Positions 27,944 through 37,245 are shown, counted from the stretch's first letter. The stretch is 64,000 nucleotides of DNA from Geobacter sp. (GCA_009885845.1 VFJW01000001.1:31980-95979); one strand, 5' to 3'. Numbers and translations: made by a program. The notes: a model not told the origin generated them from the sequence alone.

Positions 27944-29023
27944 ATGAATAGGTTCATCATAATACCCATAAGTCTGGTAACAATTTTCTGCCTGTATTTT
28001 CCTGTCACGGGCATTGCAAATGATTCCGCCTCAGGGAAGGTCTCTGAAGGCGCGGTTCCAACAGCATCTCCTGCCACTATCACAAAAAATATCAAGCAGA
28101 CCGGCCATAGAAAAGAAATATCTTTCTTTTCTATAAGCAATAATGGGAGTCTCGCCGTCACTTCTGATGAAGACGAAAACAATTTTGTCTGGGATTTGAA
28201 AAACGGCCTGCTTCTGAGAGAAATTGGAAAACCGGAAGCTATGCGTATCAGAGTAGTCACGGCAGCATTTTCACCAGAAGCTTCACAACTTCTCTGGGCG
28301 CGTAACGGTAAAATTATGCCTGTTCTATGGGATGTAGAGACCGGAAGGCGTATCGGCGTACTTTCATCAAAAGAGAAAGGTCATAGTGCGAACATTATTT
28401 CAATGACCTTTTCAGCAGACGGTCGATACATAGCAACGGGGGATATTCAAGGCACGGTAGTTATCTGGAATCGCGCAGACCGTTCGGTCGTCAGACGTTT
28501 TACGGCACACTCCGGGGAAACCCGATATCTTATGTTTATTCCCGGGAAAAATGAACTTGTAAGCGCCGGAAGTGATGGTGCGTTGCGGTTATGGGGAATT
28601 ACCGGAACAGAGCCGCTTGCAACGCTGCTTAAACCGTCAGAGTACAGTGTTACTGCGTTGGCCGTTTCGGCAGATGGTTTGCTCCTGTACGCTGCACGGG
28701 AGGATATGTCCGTTAAAGGTTGGATGGTTTCTTCGAGAAATTTACGTAGTACATTGAATTTTAACAATCGACAGATTAACAGCATAGCATTGTCACCTGA
28801 CAACAGTTTGATGGCTTTGGCAGAAGAGAATGAATCGGTTCTTCTCTGGAACATCCGTGAGGGGAAAACGGCCTGGAAAAGCGAACTGAACAGTTCTGCC
28901 ACACGGGTTCTCTTCTCACCGGACGGGAAAAAACTGTATTCATCTGGAGGTGACAACTGGATTCGTGAATGGGATGTAAAAACAGGTCATTTGCGTAAAA
29001 AATTTGGTGGGATGAGCGAATAA
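27944..29023 (+). CDS. Exported WD40-repeat protein
   Basis: A 359-residue protein with a signal peptide (MNRFIIIPISLVTIFCLYFPVTGIA) followed by about seven WD40 beta-propeller repeats, each ending in W-D or W-(N/G)-type dipeptides (FVWDLKNG, VLWDVETG, VIWNRADR, RLWGITG, LLWNIREG, REWDVKTG). A secreted beta-propeller is likely a periplasmic or surface scaffold; no enzymatic motif is seen. AAAGGAA precedes the start. It stands alone between divergent nadB and convergent purN. Confidence 0.82.
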   Translation: MNRFIIIPISLVTIFCLYFPVTGIANDSASGKVSEGAVPTASPATITKNIKQTGHRKEISFFSISNNGSLAVTSDEDENNFVWDLKNGLLLREIGKPEAMRIRVVTAAFSPEASQLLWARNGKIMPVLWDVETGRRIGVLSSKEKGHSANIISMTFSADGRYIATGDIQGTVVIWNRADRSVVRRFTAHSGETRYLMFIPGKNELVSAGSDGALRLWGITGTEPLATLLKPSEYSVTALAVSADGLLLYAAREDMSVKGWMVSSRNLRSTLNFNNRQINSIALSPDNSLMALAEENESVLLWNIREGKTAWKSELNSSATRVLFSPDGKKLYSSGGDNWIREWDVKTGHLRKKFGGMSE

Positions 29024-29045
29024 ACAGGTGTTTTCGAAGATTGGT

Positions 29046-29666
29046 TTATTCTGAAATCAGGACTTTACGCCCGGAAATCTTTATTTTTCCGTCTATAATC
29101 AGCTTGATTGCATCAGGAAAAGCCTTATGTTCAGCCTTCTGAATCTTTGAGGAAAGAGTTTCTTCCGTATCATCCTGCTCTACCGGGACGATCGCCTGCA
29201 GAAGTATTGGACCGGTATCCGTGCCATAGTCTACAAAGTGTACTGTGCATCCTGAGAATCGAACACCATAGTCAAGAGCCTGCTGCTGGGCATGGAGACC
29301 GGGGAAAGAGGGGAGCAGGGCAGGGTGGATATTGAGGATTGCGTGTGGAAAAGCGTTAACCATAACATCCGACAAAATCCTCATAAAACCGGCCAGAATT
29401 ACCAGGTCCACGTTGTAGCCGCGTAAAATTTCAACCGTTGCAGCGTCGTATAATCGGCGCTCGGGGAATTTTTCGTTTTCATGCACAACGATCGGAATTC
29501 CGTGACGCGAAGCGCGGGTAAGTGCAAACACATCTGCCTTATTGCTGATGACGCAGGCAATCTCGGCATTGATCTCCCCTGATTCTATCCGGTCGATAAT
29601 GGCCTGAAGGTTTGTCCCGCTTCCAGAAACGAGTATGCCCAGACGGCATCGAATGCTTACTGACAT
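29046..29666 (-). CDS. purN: Phosphoribosylglycinamide formyltransferase
   Basis: A 206-residue GAR transformylase using 10-formyl-tetrahydrofolate. SGSGTN near residue 14 binds phosphate, NIHPALLPSFPG near residue 105 carries the catalytic Asn and His, and HFVDYGTDTGPI the catalytic Asp. It performs step three of purine synthesis. Follows purM by 5 bp, the usual purMN operon. Confidence 0.95.
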   Translation of the reverse strand: MSVSIRCRLGILVSGSGTNLQAIIDRIESGEINAEIACVISNKADVFALTRASRHGIPIVVHENEKFPERRLYDAATVEILRGYNVDLVILAGFMRILSDVMVNAFPHAILNIHPALLPSFPGLHAQQQALDYGVRFSGCTVHFVDYGTDTGPILLQAIVPVEQDDTEETLSSKIQKAEHKAFPDAIKLIIDGKIKISGRKVLISE

Positions 29667-29671
29667 ACCGT

Positions 29672-30724
29672 TTATCCTTCCACCAATTCAACGCGTTCAT
29701 CACCGATATTACAAGCAGCTACTTCACCAATTATCCAGGCCGTTTCCCCTGATTGATGCAAATGATTAATTATATGTTCAGCCTGATGTTCCGCCACTAC
29801 CAGTACCATGCCGATTCCCATGTTAAAGGTACGATACATCTCGTCGCGTTCAACGTTACCGGCTTTTTGTAATACCGTAAACAGGTTCGGCAGTTCCCAG
29901 CTGCCCGGATGAATTTGAACCCGGCACCCTTTGGGGAGAACGCGGGGAATATTTTCAAGAAGCCCGCCACCGGTAATGTGGGCGATACCATTAATGGGAA
30001 AATCATTCAGCAGGTTCAAAATAGGGCGGACATAAATTCTGGTCGGCGCCAGCAGCACATCCGCGACGGAAGCACAGTCACCAGGAAATGTATCGTGTAC
30101 AGAGAGCTTCAGGTGATCAAAAATCAATGTTCGTGCCAGAGAATAGCCGTTACTGTGTAATCCGCTCGATGCAATACCAATAACGCGGTTGCCTGCAGTT
30201 ATGTGAGAACCGTCGATAATGTTTTCTCTATCAACGACACCGACGGTAAATCCGGCAACGTCATATTCACCGTCAGCATAAAAACCGGGCATTTCAGCTG
30301 TTTCACCACCTATCAGCGCACAACCGGCCTGCTTGCACCCCTCGGCGATACCTTTTACAATTTCGGCACCCTTTTCAGGGAGCAGCTTTCCGGTAGCGAG
30401 ATAATCAAGGAAAAAAAGTGGTTCAGCTCCCTGAACAATAATGTCATTTACGCACATTGCCACCAGATCGATACCAATCGTGTCATGACGGTCTGCCAGA
30501 AAAGCGATTTTGAGCTTTGTGCCGACTCCATCAGTTCCTGAAACCAGAACCGGATTTTTATATTTCGCCGTGTTGAGAGCAAATAAACCGCCAAAGCCAC
30601 CGATATCAGCCAGCACCTCAGGGCGAGAGGTAGCCTTTACTAACGGCTTGATAAGATTCACAAAGTTATTTCCGGCAGCAATGTCAACCCCGGAGTCTTT
30701 ATAGGTAACCGATTTTTCTCTCAT
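29672..30724 (-). CDS. purM: Phosphoribosylformylglycinamidine cyclo-ligase (AIR synthetase)
   Basis: A 350-residue PurM that closes FGAM to AIR with ATP. Recognised by [13 protein letters not shown] at the N-terminus, [18 protein letters not shown] and [29 protein letters not shown] lies 5-12 nt before the ATG. A promoter is visible on the minus strand about 30 bp upstream. Confidence 0.96.
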   Translation of the reverse strand: MREKSVTYKDSGVDIAAGNNFVNLIKPLVKATSRPEVLADIGGFGGLFALNTAKYKNPVLVSGTDGVGTKLKIAFLADRHDTIGIDLVAMCVNDIIVQGAEPLFFLDYLATGKLLPEKGAEIVKGIAEGCKQAGCALIGGETAEMPGFYADGEYDVAGFTVGVVDRENIIDGSHITAGNRVIGIASSGLHSNGYSLARTLIFDHLKLSVHDTFPGDCASVADVLLAPTRIYVRPILNLLNDFPINGIAHITGGGLLENIPRVLPKGCRVQIHPGSWELPNLFTVLQKAGNVERDEMYRTFNMGIGMVLVVAEHQAEHIINHLHQSGETAWIIGEVAACNIGDERVELVEG

Positions 30725-30752
30725 GCAAATCTCCCCCTTTATGCAAAGAATC

Positions 30753-30781
30753 TTTGTAGAGCATGACCTTTAAAAAGTCAA
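30753..30781 (-). promoter_or_regulatory. Sigma-70-type promoter of purMN
   Basis: On the minus strand TTGACT (30781-30776), a 17-nt spacer, then TACAAA (30758-30753). The predicted start is near 30746, giving a 22-nt leader that contains the purM ribosome binding site. No PurR-type box was recognised. Confidence 0.5.
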
Positions 30782-30821
30782 TTTCAAACTGGCTTTAAAA
30801 ATCTATTACGCAGAATTTCTC

Positions 30822-30850
30822 TTGACAATTCCGCACCTTTTGGGATTATT
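30822..30850 (+). promoter_or_regulatory. Sigma-70-type promoter of the lytic transglycosylase gene
   Basis: TTGACA (30822-30827), 17-nt spacer, ATTATT (30845-30850). The expected transcription start coincides with the ATG at 30857, and no Shine-Dalgarno sequence precedes that ATG, so the mRNA may be leaderless. Confidence 0.45.
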
Positions 30851-30856
30851 GATATC

Positions 30857-31489
30857 ATGCTATTGAAGCACTCCTTATATTCCGTCTACGGTGCGATCTG
30901 CATCTGTACTGTGGTGGCTTGCATTCTGATGGTGCCATGCTCCGCTAAAGCCGACATTTACCGGTATGTTGATGAAGACGGTATTGTCCATTTCACCGAT
31001 GCACCGACTGATAAGCGCTTCAAAGTTTTCATGCGGGACTTGAAAAAAGATAAAGAGTTGCGCACAAAACTTAGATATTCCGCGTCTGCCAATCCCGCTG
31101 AATTTGAACAACTCATCAGAACCTGCTCAGAAAAATACGGCGTTAACCCGAATCTGGTCAAAGCTGTTATCCATGCAGAATCGGGATACAACCCGAATGC
31201 CGTTTCCAGCAAAGGAGCAAGCGGTTTGATGCAGTTGATGCCCGGAACCGCAAAATCACTAAAAGTAGCGGATCGGTTCAATCCTAAAGATAATGTTGAG
31301 GGGGGGGTAAAATACCTCCGTTTTTTACTCGATACGTTTCGAGGGGATGTCTCGCTGGCTGTAGCGGCTTACAATGCCGGACTCAATAAAGTTGCAAAAT
31401 ATGGCGGTATTCCTCCCTATAATGAAACACGAACCTATGTAAGCCGGGTTCTTGCCTACATGAAGACGTATCAGGAAAACGGTATTTAA
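30857..31489 (+). CDS. Lytic transglycosylase with N-terminal DUF4124
   Basis: A 210-residue exported protein: a signal sequence, a short DUF4124-like module (DIYRYVDEDGIVHFTDAP), then a Slt/MltC-like lysozyme-fold domain with the catalytic glutamate in VIHAESGYNPNA, GLMQLMPGTA and AVAAYNAG. It cleaves the glycan strands of peptidoglycan. No Shine-Dalgarno sequence is visible. pgsA begins 2 nt after the stop. Confidence 0.9.
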   Translation: MLLKHSLYSVYGAICICTVVACILMVPCSAKADIYRYVDEDGIVHFTDAPTDKRFKVFMRDLKKDKELRTKLRYSASANPAEFEQLIRTCSEKYGVNPNLVKAVIHAESGYNPNAVSSKGASGLMQLMPGTAKSLKVADRFNPKDNVEGGVKYLRFLLDTFRGDVSLAVAAYNAGLNKVAKYGGIPPYNETRTYVSRVLAYMKTYQENGI

Positions 31490-31491
31490 TA

Positions 31492-32085
31492 ATGACTGAC
31501 AACCGGACAAATCAGATATTGAATCTGCCGAATATTCTCACAATGATGCGGATTGCAATTATTCCGCTCCTTGCAGCGCTCCTGTTGTCGCCATCACGTT
31601 CGGCTGGCTTTTGGGCTGCAGCCCTTTTTGCCGTTGCATCCACCACAGACTGGCTGGATGGTTATCTGGCCCGCCGCATGGGGATTGTTACGATCTTCGG
31701 CAAATTTCTGGATCCAATAGCCGACAAGCTGATTGTTATGGCGGCTCTGATTATGATTCTGCCTTTTAATCGAGTTCCTGCCTGGATTGTGCTCGTTATT
31801 CTGGCGCGTGAGATTGTTATAACCGGCCTGCGCGGGATTGCTTCAAGTGAGGGGATAATCATTGTTGCCAGTGACCTTGGCAAGTACAAAACAATTTTCC
31901 AGATTGTTGCCATTCTCGGGCTTCTTCTGCATTATGACTACAGCTGGTTTTTCGGTATTCCGCACACGCTCCTGACAGTAAACATGCACAATGTGGGAAT
32001 GTTTTACCTCTGGATCGCCACCGTCCTGACAGTCTGGTCCGGCATCGATTATCTGATCCGGTTTATCAGGGTTATTGCCCGCTGA
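31492..32085 (+). CDS. pgsA: CDP-diacylglycerol-glycerol-3-phosphate 3-phosphatidyltransferase
   Basis: A 197-residue integral membrane CDP-alcohol phosphotransferase. The family motif D(x)2DG(x)2AR(x)8G(x)3D(x)3D is seen as DWLDGYLARRMG...GKFLDPIADK near residues 52-83. It makes phosphatidylglycerophosphate for phosphatidylglycerol and cardiolipin. Several hydrophobic helices are evident. Start 2 nt after the transglycosylase stop. Confidence 0.94.
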   Translation: MTDNRTNQILNLPNILTMMRIAIIPLLAALLLSPSRSAGFWAAALFAVASTTDWLDGYLARRMGIVTIFGKFLDPIADKLIVMAALIMILPFNRVPAWIVLVILAREIVITGLRGIASSEGIIIVASDLGKYKTIFQIVAILGLLLHYDYSWFFGIPHTLLTVNMHNVGMFYLWIATVLTVWSGIDYLIRFIRVIAR

Positions 32086-32096
32086 TTGTTTTTTCC

Positions 32097-32759
32097 CTAT
32101 TTATTTGTTTGCCCCAGGTGGATCTCAAATTTCTCCCCGTTGAACTGAAACAGTACGCGATCTTTCCGGACTTCTTCTACGGTTACCCCTTCTATTGTTG
32201 ATCCGCTTGCAACAGCCGTTCCGTTAATAATAGCCATATTGTCAGCACCGCTTTCCTGAAATGCGATGCCATTAACTCTGAGGGCCGGAATGGCAGGGAC
32301 TGGACGCTCTACAAGTAACACACCGGGTATTTTTTTTGGTGGCAGTAAACTGTCTATCTGCGGCTCTTTGTCAGATTTTATAGATGAAGGTTCACCGGAA
32401 TCAGGTTTATTATTCAATTGCCGCGAAACTTCTCCAGAAGTATGCGTGGGAGCAGGAACCATAACTATTTCAGCGGGAAGTGCCTCCGGCTTGATCACCG
32501 GTGAAGGCAAAGGCCGGGGGGTAGTTGTCGATTGAGATGTAGTGACAGTAAGCGGCGTACTGGTCTCTTTCATGAAATAAAAGGCAACGGCGGCACCACC
32601 GGCAAAAACAAGAAGTATCATAATTACAAAAGCGGACGTTGAAAAGCTCCGTGAAGAATCAACCGTTCTCAGAATATCTGAATCGATCTTCAGCGAAACC
32701 GGCACGTGACCCGATTTTTCATGCTCCAGTTTTTTGAGTGCCTTGAGAATTGAACTCAT
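32097..32759 (-). CDS. GspB-like type II secretion assembly protein
   Basis: A 220-residue bitopic membrane protein. It starts MSSILKALKKLE, the standard opening of GspB/ExeB-like proteins. It has one transmembrane helix (about residues 42-64), a Pro/Thr/Ser-rich periplasmic linker, and a C-terminal domain (LRVNGIAFQ, AIINGTAVASGSTIEGVTVEEV) like the GspB periplasmic domain. It overlaps the ATPase gene by 4 bp. ExeA/ExeB complexes remodel peptidoglycan to let the secretin assemble; here the pair could serve a secretin of a type II or type IV pilus system elsewhere. Confidence 0.78.
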   Translation of the reverse strand: MSSILKALKKLEHEKSGHVPVSLKIDSDILRTVDSSRSFSTSAFVIMILLVFAGGAAVAFYFMKETSTPLTVTTSQSTTTPRPLPSPVIKPEALPAEIVMVPAPTHTSGEVSRQLNNKPDSGEPSSIKSDKEPQIDSLLPPKKIPGVLLVERPVPAIPALRVNGIAFQESGADNMAIINGTAVASGSTIEGVTVEEVRKDRVLFQFNGEKFEIHLGQTNK

Positions 32760-33721
32760 TTGACACTCCCCGATGCTTTATCGCTCTGATGACCGAACAA
32801 CGAGTTCCCGGCCCCCGAAGTTCTGATATAACCAGACGTCAGCAGGAATATGGTACCGACAAGAATCAAAGCAATGATTCCAGCCAATGCCAGTGAGTAT
32901 CGCCTTCCCTGGCGTACATTGACTGTTTCCATGGCAGCTCGTGCGATAATACCTGCAGAAATCTGTCGTTGTTCATTTCCATAGCCGATTAACAGCGCCC
33001 GATCACAAATATTATTGATGAGACGGGGTAAGCCACGTGAAAACAGATGAATTAATGTAAGTGCTGAACGGCTGAAAAACACTCCCCCTGTTTCGCCAGC
33101 AACCACCATCCGGTGGCGTATATAGGTGAGGGTCTCATCCATGCTCATGGATCGCAGGCGGTATCGAACGGCGATACGCTGGTTGAGCTGTCGTAATTCA
33201 GGCAGATCCAAAAGAGCGGACAGCTCAGGTTGGCCAGCCAGCACAATCTGGATCAACTTGTCATTTTCAGTTTCAAGATTGGATATGAGTCGTAACTGCT
33301 CCAATATCGCCGGAGACAGATTCTGGGCTTCATCGATAACAAGAACAACGGTAATTCCCCGCTTGTTCTCTGCTAAAAGAAACCTGTTCAGCTCCTCAAG
33401 CAGATCATTGGCGAATTCACTTTTCAAATCAAGACTAAACTCGTGATTGATGCTGCGAAGCAACTCAACGCCTGTCACACAGGGATTAAAAATCAGGGCT
33501 GACCGGTAGCTGGCATCGTCCAGTTGACTGAGAAGCGTACGCAGTACCGTCGTTTTGCCGGTTCCGACCTCTCCGATAAGCTCAATAAAACCGTAGTGAT
33601 TGTTGATGCCGTAGAGCAGATGCGCGAACGCTTCTTTATGATGTTTGCTCAAGTAGATAAAGCGGGGATTTGGCGTCAGAGTGAAGGGTTTTTCGTTGAA
33701 TCCGTAGTATTTTGTATACAT
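32756..33721 (-). CDS. ExeA/GspA-type AAA ATPase with membrane segment
   Basis: A 321-residue ATPase beginning MYTKYYGFNEKPFTLTPNPRF, with Walker A GEVGTGKT near residue 51, Walker B VLVIDEAQ near residue 132 and a C-terminal transmembrane helix (LALAGIIALILVGTIFLL). It couples ATP hydrolysis to peptidoglycan or secretin assembly with the GspB-like partner encoded just downstream. An in-frame TTG at 33778 would add 19 residues, but homology starts at 33721; neither has an obvious ribosome binding site. Same family as the che-operon ATPase at 12740, which lacks the membrane helix. Confidence 0.82.
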   Translation of the reverse strand: MYTKYYGFNEKPFTLTPNPRFIYLSKHHKEAFAHLLYGINNHYGFIELIGEVGTGKTTVLRTLLSQLDDASYRSALIFNPCVTGVELLRSINHEFSLDLKSEFANDLLEELNRFLLAENKRGITVVLVIDEAQNLSPAILEQLRLISNLETENDKLIQIVLAGQPELSALLDLPELRQLNQRIAVRYRLRSMSMDETLTYIRHRMVVAGETGGVFFSRSALTLIHLFSRGLPRLINNICDRALLIGYGNEQRQISAGIIARAAMETVNVRQGRRYSLALAGIIALILVGTIFLLTSGYIRTSGAGNSLFGHQSDKASGSVK

Positions 33722-33902
33722 TGGCAGGTAACCATAACTGGTTTGTGTTGATGAACGGGTAGTGTTGCTAACCGGCAATTCAATAAGTAGTTAATAATTA
33801 GTTGTGTATTTCATAAAAGCTGACTATTTTCAAGAGAAATCAAAGGCATCAGCCTGTAGAACCTGATGAGTCTCAACGTACATACCGGCAAGGTTATTAT
33901 TA

Positions 33903-34946
33903 ATGCAATACATTACATATAACGATACAACAACTTATAATAAAACAGAATTATTAAATTATACTCTAAAACTTAGTCATGTTTCTGAACGATATCCCGT
34001 TCGATTTACCGACTATTATGCCGGCCTTGTCAAGCGGCCTGACGATGCCATCTGGAAGCAGTGCATGCCGGATGCACGAGAGTTGGAAGATACCGAACAA
34101 TGTCCGGATCCTCTGGACGAAGCGGCCTTAAGCCCGGTCCCCGGACTTATCCATCGATATCCTGACCGGGTGGTGCTTCTTGTTTCCAACCGTTGTCCGG
34201 TATACTGCCGCTTTTGTATGCGAAAACGGCTTGTGGGCAGCGGAGATGCTCCCATGAACAAGGATGTTCTTGCTGCTGCCCTGGAATATATTTCGGCTCA
34301 TCCATCAATTAATGATGTTATTTTGTCAGGCGGAGATCCGCTGATGCTTGACGATGAATCATTGTCTGCCATCCTGACCGGCCTTCGCGCTATTCCACAC
34401 GTGGCAATCATCAGGATCGGAACCCGGATCCCCGTGACTCTTCCCGACAGGATAACCCCGCAACTCTGCCGTCTGCTGAAAAGGTTTCACCCGCTCTATA
34501 TTAATACCCACTTTAACCACCCTGATGAAATCACCTCAGCTTCCAAAGCTGCCTGTACCTTACTGGTTGATGCCGGCATACCGTTGGGTAATCAAACCGT
34601 TCTGCTCAAAGGGGTCAACGATTCGGTTGAAATCATGCGGGAATTGTTGACCGGTCTTTTGGCACTGCGGGTCAAGCCGTATTATCTGCATCAAATGGAT
34701 CTCGTTCAGGGCACTGCCCATTTCAGAACCTCGGTGCAGGATGGCCTGAAGATACTGCAGGGGCTGCGCGGTCACATCTCCGGTCTGGCTGTGCCGCATT
34801 ACGTTATTGATCTGCCGGGAGGGAAGGGAAAGGTTGCGGTCCTTCCGGAGGATGTAGAAATACGGGGAACCACACTTGTGATCAGGACATATACCGGCGA
34901 GCAGGTGACATATCAGGACATTACTCCAGTTTCAAATCAAAGATGA
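33903..34946 (+). CDS. epmB: EF-P (R)-beta-lysine pathway: lysine 2,3-aminomutase EpmB
   Basis: A 347-residue radical-SAM, PLP-dependent aminomutase of the KamA/EpmB family. The iron-sulfur cluster is in RCPVYCRFCMRKR near residue 98 (Cx3Cx2C), followed by DVILSGGDPLML, and the PLP lysine is expected in the C-terminal part (DLPGGKGKVAVLP). EpmB converts (S)-alpha-lysine to (R)-beta-lysine, which EpmA attaches to elongation factor P. The length (shorter than clostridial KamA) and the presence of epmA and efp nearby support EpmB. It converges with epmA, with 176 bp between them. Confidence 0.9.
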   Translation: MQYITYNDTTTYNKTELLNYTLKLSHVSERYPVRFTDYYAGLVKRPDDAIWKQCMPDARELEDTEQCPDPLDEAALSPVPGLIHRYPDRVVLLVSNRCPVYCRFCMRKRLVGSGDAPMNKDVLAAALEYISAHPSINDVILSGGDPLMLDDESLSAILTGLRAIPHVAIIRIGTRIPVTLPDRITPQLCRLLKRFHPLYINTHFNHPDEITSASKAACTLLVDAGIPLGNQTVLLKGVNDSVEIMRELLTGLLALRVKPYYLHQMDLVQGTAHFRTSVQDGLKILQGLRGHISGLAVPHYVIDLPGGKGKVAVLPEDVEIRGTTLVIRTYTGEQVTYQDITPVSNQR

Positions 34947-35122
34947 AATCAAGGCGGCGAGGACTGAGGCGACGAAAGCATACGATCAGTATGTTGAGGA
35001 GCCTGGCCCTAATAAACAGGATAGTTCGTTAGCCTAATTATTTTCTGCATGATTCCGCAAAAACTAATTAGTAACTTACTAATACGAGTCAACGAAGATA
35101 GCGCTTTGATCTGGAATTGGAA

Positions 35123-36031
35123 TTATAAATTCTCCGGAGTAAATGCGACAACATCATCAATACAGTCAATTCCCGCCGTCAACATGACAAGACGGTCAAT
35201 TCCAAGAGCAATACCGGCTGATTCCGGCATATGTGCAAGCGTATTCAGAAACGGCTCCGGCAACGGCAAAGCAGTCTGTCCGGAGGCTTTACGGGCGGTA
35301 TTTGTATCTTCAAAGCGCCGGCGCTGTTCGACAGGGTCATTGAGTTCACTGAAACCGTTAGCCAGTTCCAGTCCACCGACATACAGCTCAAACCGTTCTG
35401 CCAGATCACGATTTTCCGGTTTCGTTCGGGCGAGAGCAGCCAACTCGGTCGGGTAGTCCATCAAAAAAACCGGCGTGTCAAATCCGGCCAGCGCCGGTTC
35501 GACAAGAGACGTCAGAATTTCCTCGCAGAGACCTTTTCTCAGGCAATCCCATACGCTGGCCTGTCCAAATTGAGTAAAAGCATCCTGGACGCTGATATGC
35601 CGCCAGGGTGAGAACGGGTTTATTTTAGTTGCATTGTGTACAAAACAGCGGTTTTCAGACAGGCAGGCAGTGGCGACATACTGTAACAGTTCCTCACAAT
35701 CGATCATCAGAGTTTGATAATCGCACCCGGACCGATACCATTCCAGCATGGTAAACTCGGATAGATGCCGGGAACCCCGTTCGTCTGAGCGCCAGCAGCG
35801 GGAAATCTGGAACAGTTTCCGGTGGCCGGAGCAGAGAAGGCGCTTCATACAGATTTCGGGTGATGTTTGAAGCTGCCAGGAGGGGAGGGTGCTGACTGGA
35901 TTGATATGTTCTTCCGGAGCGTTGGCAGGAATAAGAAGGGGGGTCTCGACTTCGAGAAACCCCCGCTCCCAGAAAAAATCACGTACCGCTTTGATTACTC
36001 GCGCCCGCAACCAGAGGGCGTCAGCTTTCAT
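35123..36031 (-). CDS. epmA: EF-P lysine(34) ligase EpmA (GenX/PoxA)
   Basis: A 302-residue paralogue of the catalytic core of class II lysyl-tRNA synthetase without the anticodon-binding domain. Motif 2 is seen in FQISRCWRSDERGSRHLSEFTMLEW and motif 3 in GIALGIDRLVML. It activates beta-lysine and transfers it to a lysine of EF-P rather than to tRNA. The start is 6 bp after the efp stop, so efp and epmA form an operon. Class II motif 1 lies near the N-terminus (FFWERGFLEVETPLL). Confidence 0.93.
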   Translation of the reverse strand: MKADALWLRARVIKAVRDFFWERGFLEVETPLLIPANAPEEHINPVSTLPSWQLQTSPEICMKRLLCSGHRKLFQISRCWRSDERGSRHLSEFTMLEWYRSGCDYQTLMIDCEELLQYVATACLSENRCFVHNATKINPFSPWRHISVQDAFTQFGQASVWDCLRKGLCEEILTSLVEPALAGFDTPVFLMDYPTELAALARTKPENRDLAERFELYVGGLELANGFSELNDPVEQRRRFEDTNTARKASGQTALPLPEPFLNTLAHMPESAGIALGIDRLVMLTAGIDCIDDVVAFTPENL

Positions 36032-36037
36032 GACAGT

Positions 36038-36601
36038 TTATCCTTTGACGCGAGTCGAATACTCGCCATTACGTGTATCAATAACAATAAGTTCGCCTTC
36101 TTCAATAAAAGGGGGGACGCGCAGAACGTAGCCGGTTTCAACGGTAGCCGGCTTTGAATCATTGCCGCTCGTATCACCCTTTGCCCACTGTTCGGTTGCA
36201 GTTACGCGCAGATTCACAAAGTTCGGCAGCGAAATGCCGATGGCTTTTTCACCAAAAACCATAACTTCGACTTTCAGGTTTTCAAGCAGGTAGTTTTTTG
36301 CATCGCCCAGTGTTTCTTCTTCCATCACGACTTGTTCATATGTCTGCTGGTCCATAAAGGTGTAATGATTACCCTCCTTATAGAGGTATTCCATTTGCCG
36401 CTCTTCAAGGCTGGCAGGCTCAAATGATTCACCGGAGCGATACGTTCTGTCAAGCAGCGAACCGTTGATCATATTGCGCATCTTGGTGCGATACAGCGCC
36501 TGGCCTTTGCCCGGCTTGACAAAGTCAAATGCCACAACCAGATACGGATCGCCATCCAGAATAATTTTCAAACCTTTTTTCAAATCGGCTACAGTATACA
36601 T
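36038..36601 (-). CDS. efp: Translation elongation factor P
   Basis: A 187-residue EF-P with three beta-barrel domains; it relieves ribosome stalling at polyproline. The modified loop reads FVKPGKGQAL near residues 29-38, so the lysine in PGKG is the target of EpmA/EpmB. The initiator chosen at 36601 (MYTVADLKKG) fits the family; the frame runs 11 codons further. The adjacent epmA and nearby epmB point to beta-lysylation, not rhamnosylation (which uses Arg). Confidence 0.95.
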   Translation of the reverse strand: MYTVADLKKGLKIILDGDPYLVVAFDFVKPGKGQALYRTKMRNMINGSLLDRTYRSGESFEPASLEERQMEYLYKEGNHYTFMDQQTYEQVVMEEETLGDAKNYLLENLKVEVMVFGEKAIGISLPNFVNLRVTATEQWAKGDTSGNDSKPATVETGYVLRVPPFIEEGELIVIDTRNGEYSTRVKG

Positions 36602-36634
36602 ACATTCCTCGCACAGAGTATTTTGAAACAACAC

Positions 36635-36672
36635 AAGCCCTCCAGATTGGACGGGCCTGTTGATATCAATCA
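36635..36672 (-). terminator. Possible terminator between infA and efp
   Basis: On the minus strand an imperfect hairpin (AGGCCCGTCCA with TGGAGGGCTT, one bulge) is followed by GTGTTGTTT. It lies after infA and before efp. The T tract is weak. Confidence 0.4.
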
Positions 36673-36685
36673 GAAAGAAAGCGGC

Positions 36686-36907
36686 TTATTTGGCGCGGTA
36701 GGTAATACGGCCTCTGGTGAGATCGTATGGTGAAAGTTCGACGGTAACCTTGTCGCCGGGTAGAATCTTGATAAAATATTTACGCATTTTACCGGAGATA
36801 TGAGCAAGTACCACATGATCGTTTTCCAGTCTGACGCGGAACATTGCATTTGGTAACGGCTCAACAACGGTGCCTTCAACTTCAATTGCTTCTTCTTTTG
36901 TACTCAT
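36686..36907 (-). CDS. infA: Translation initiation factor IF-1
   Basis: A 73-residue S1/OB-fold protein ([48 protein letters not shown]), essentially canonical IF-1. It binds the A site of the 30S subunit during initiation. GGAG lies upstream of the start. It is the last recognisable core gene before the dif-like site at 37006. Confidence 0.96.
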   Translation of the reverse strand: MSTKEEAIEVEGTVVEPLPNAMFRVRLENDHVVLAHISGKMRKYFIKILPGDKVTVELSPYDLTRGRITYRAK

Positions 36908-37005
36908 ACCTTGTCCTGCTCCTCATAGTGCGTTTAATGCGAACCTGCGTACATTACTTGATAGAACCTTGAAAATGCAAGCAAATTGTAAAGTGCTTTA
37001 CATAA

Positions 37006-37033
37006 ATGTCCCATAAGATATATTATGTCAAGT
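37006..37033 (+). repeat. dif-like XerC/XerD site (left copy)
   Basis: A 28-bp site with the layout of dif: XerC-side arm ATGTCCCATAA, 6-bp centre GATATA, XerD-side arm TTATGTCAAGT. The XerD arm matches that of E. coli dif (TTATGTTAAAT) at 9 of 11 positions, and the XerC arm shares the CATAA core. A 21-bp stretch (37016-37036) recurs with one mismatch at 38135-38155 in the same orientation. The two sites bracket 1.1 kb of AT-rich small genes. Confidence 0.55.
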
Positions 37034-37056
37034 ACGATATTTAATGGGGGGTCAGT

Positions 37057-37245
37057 ATGGCCTTCTGTGATTTTATTTCCTGTTTTGTTACCCTTGATCG
37101 CCCTGACTTTCATACTGGTTGGTTTTGTGAAGTTACACCTGACAAGGTTATTGCTTATAAAACAGCAAAGCCTATGATGGTTGAAGGTTCTTACACCGAT
37201 ATTGTTACAGTCAAGTCATGCCCTCTTAGCTTTGAATCAGGTTAA
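37057..37245 (+). CDS. Small hypothetical protein in the dif-flanked cassette
   Basis: A 62-residue frame with GGGGGG about 8 nt before the ATG. The peptide (MAFCDFISCFVTLDRPDFHTG...) has three cysteines and matches no family I recognise. It overlaps the next frame by 65 bp, so one of the two may be wrong. It lies just inside the left dif-like site. Codon use is AT-rich compared with the neighbouring efp and infA, in keeping with foreign origin. Confidence 0.4.
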   Translation: MAFCDFISCFVTLDRPDFHTGWFCEVTPDKVIAYKTAKPMMVEGSYTDIVTVKSCPLSFESG

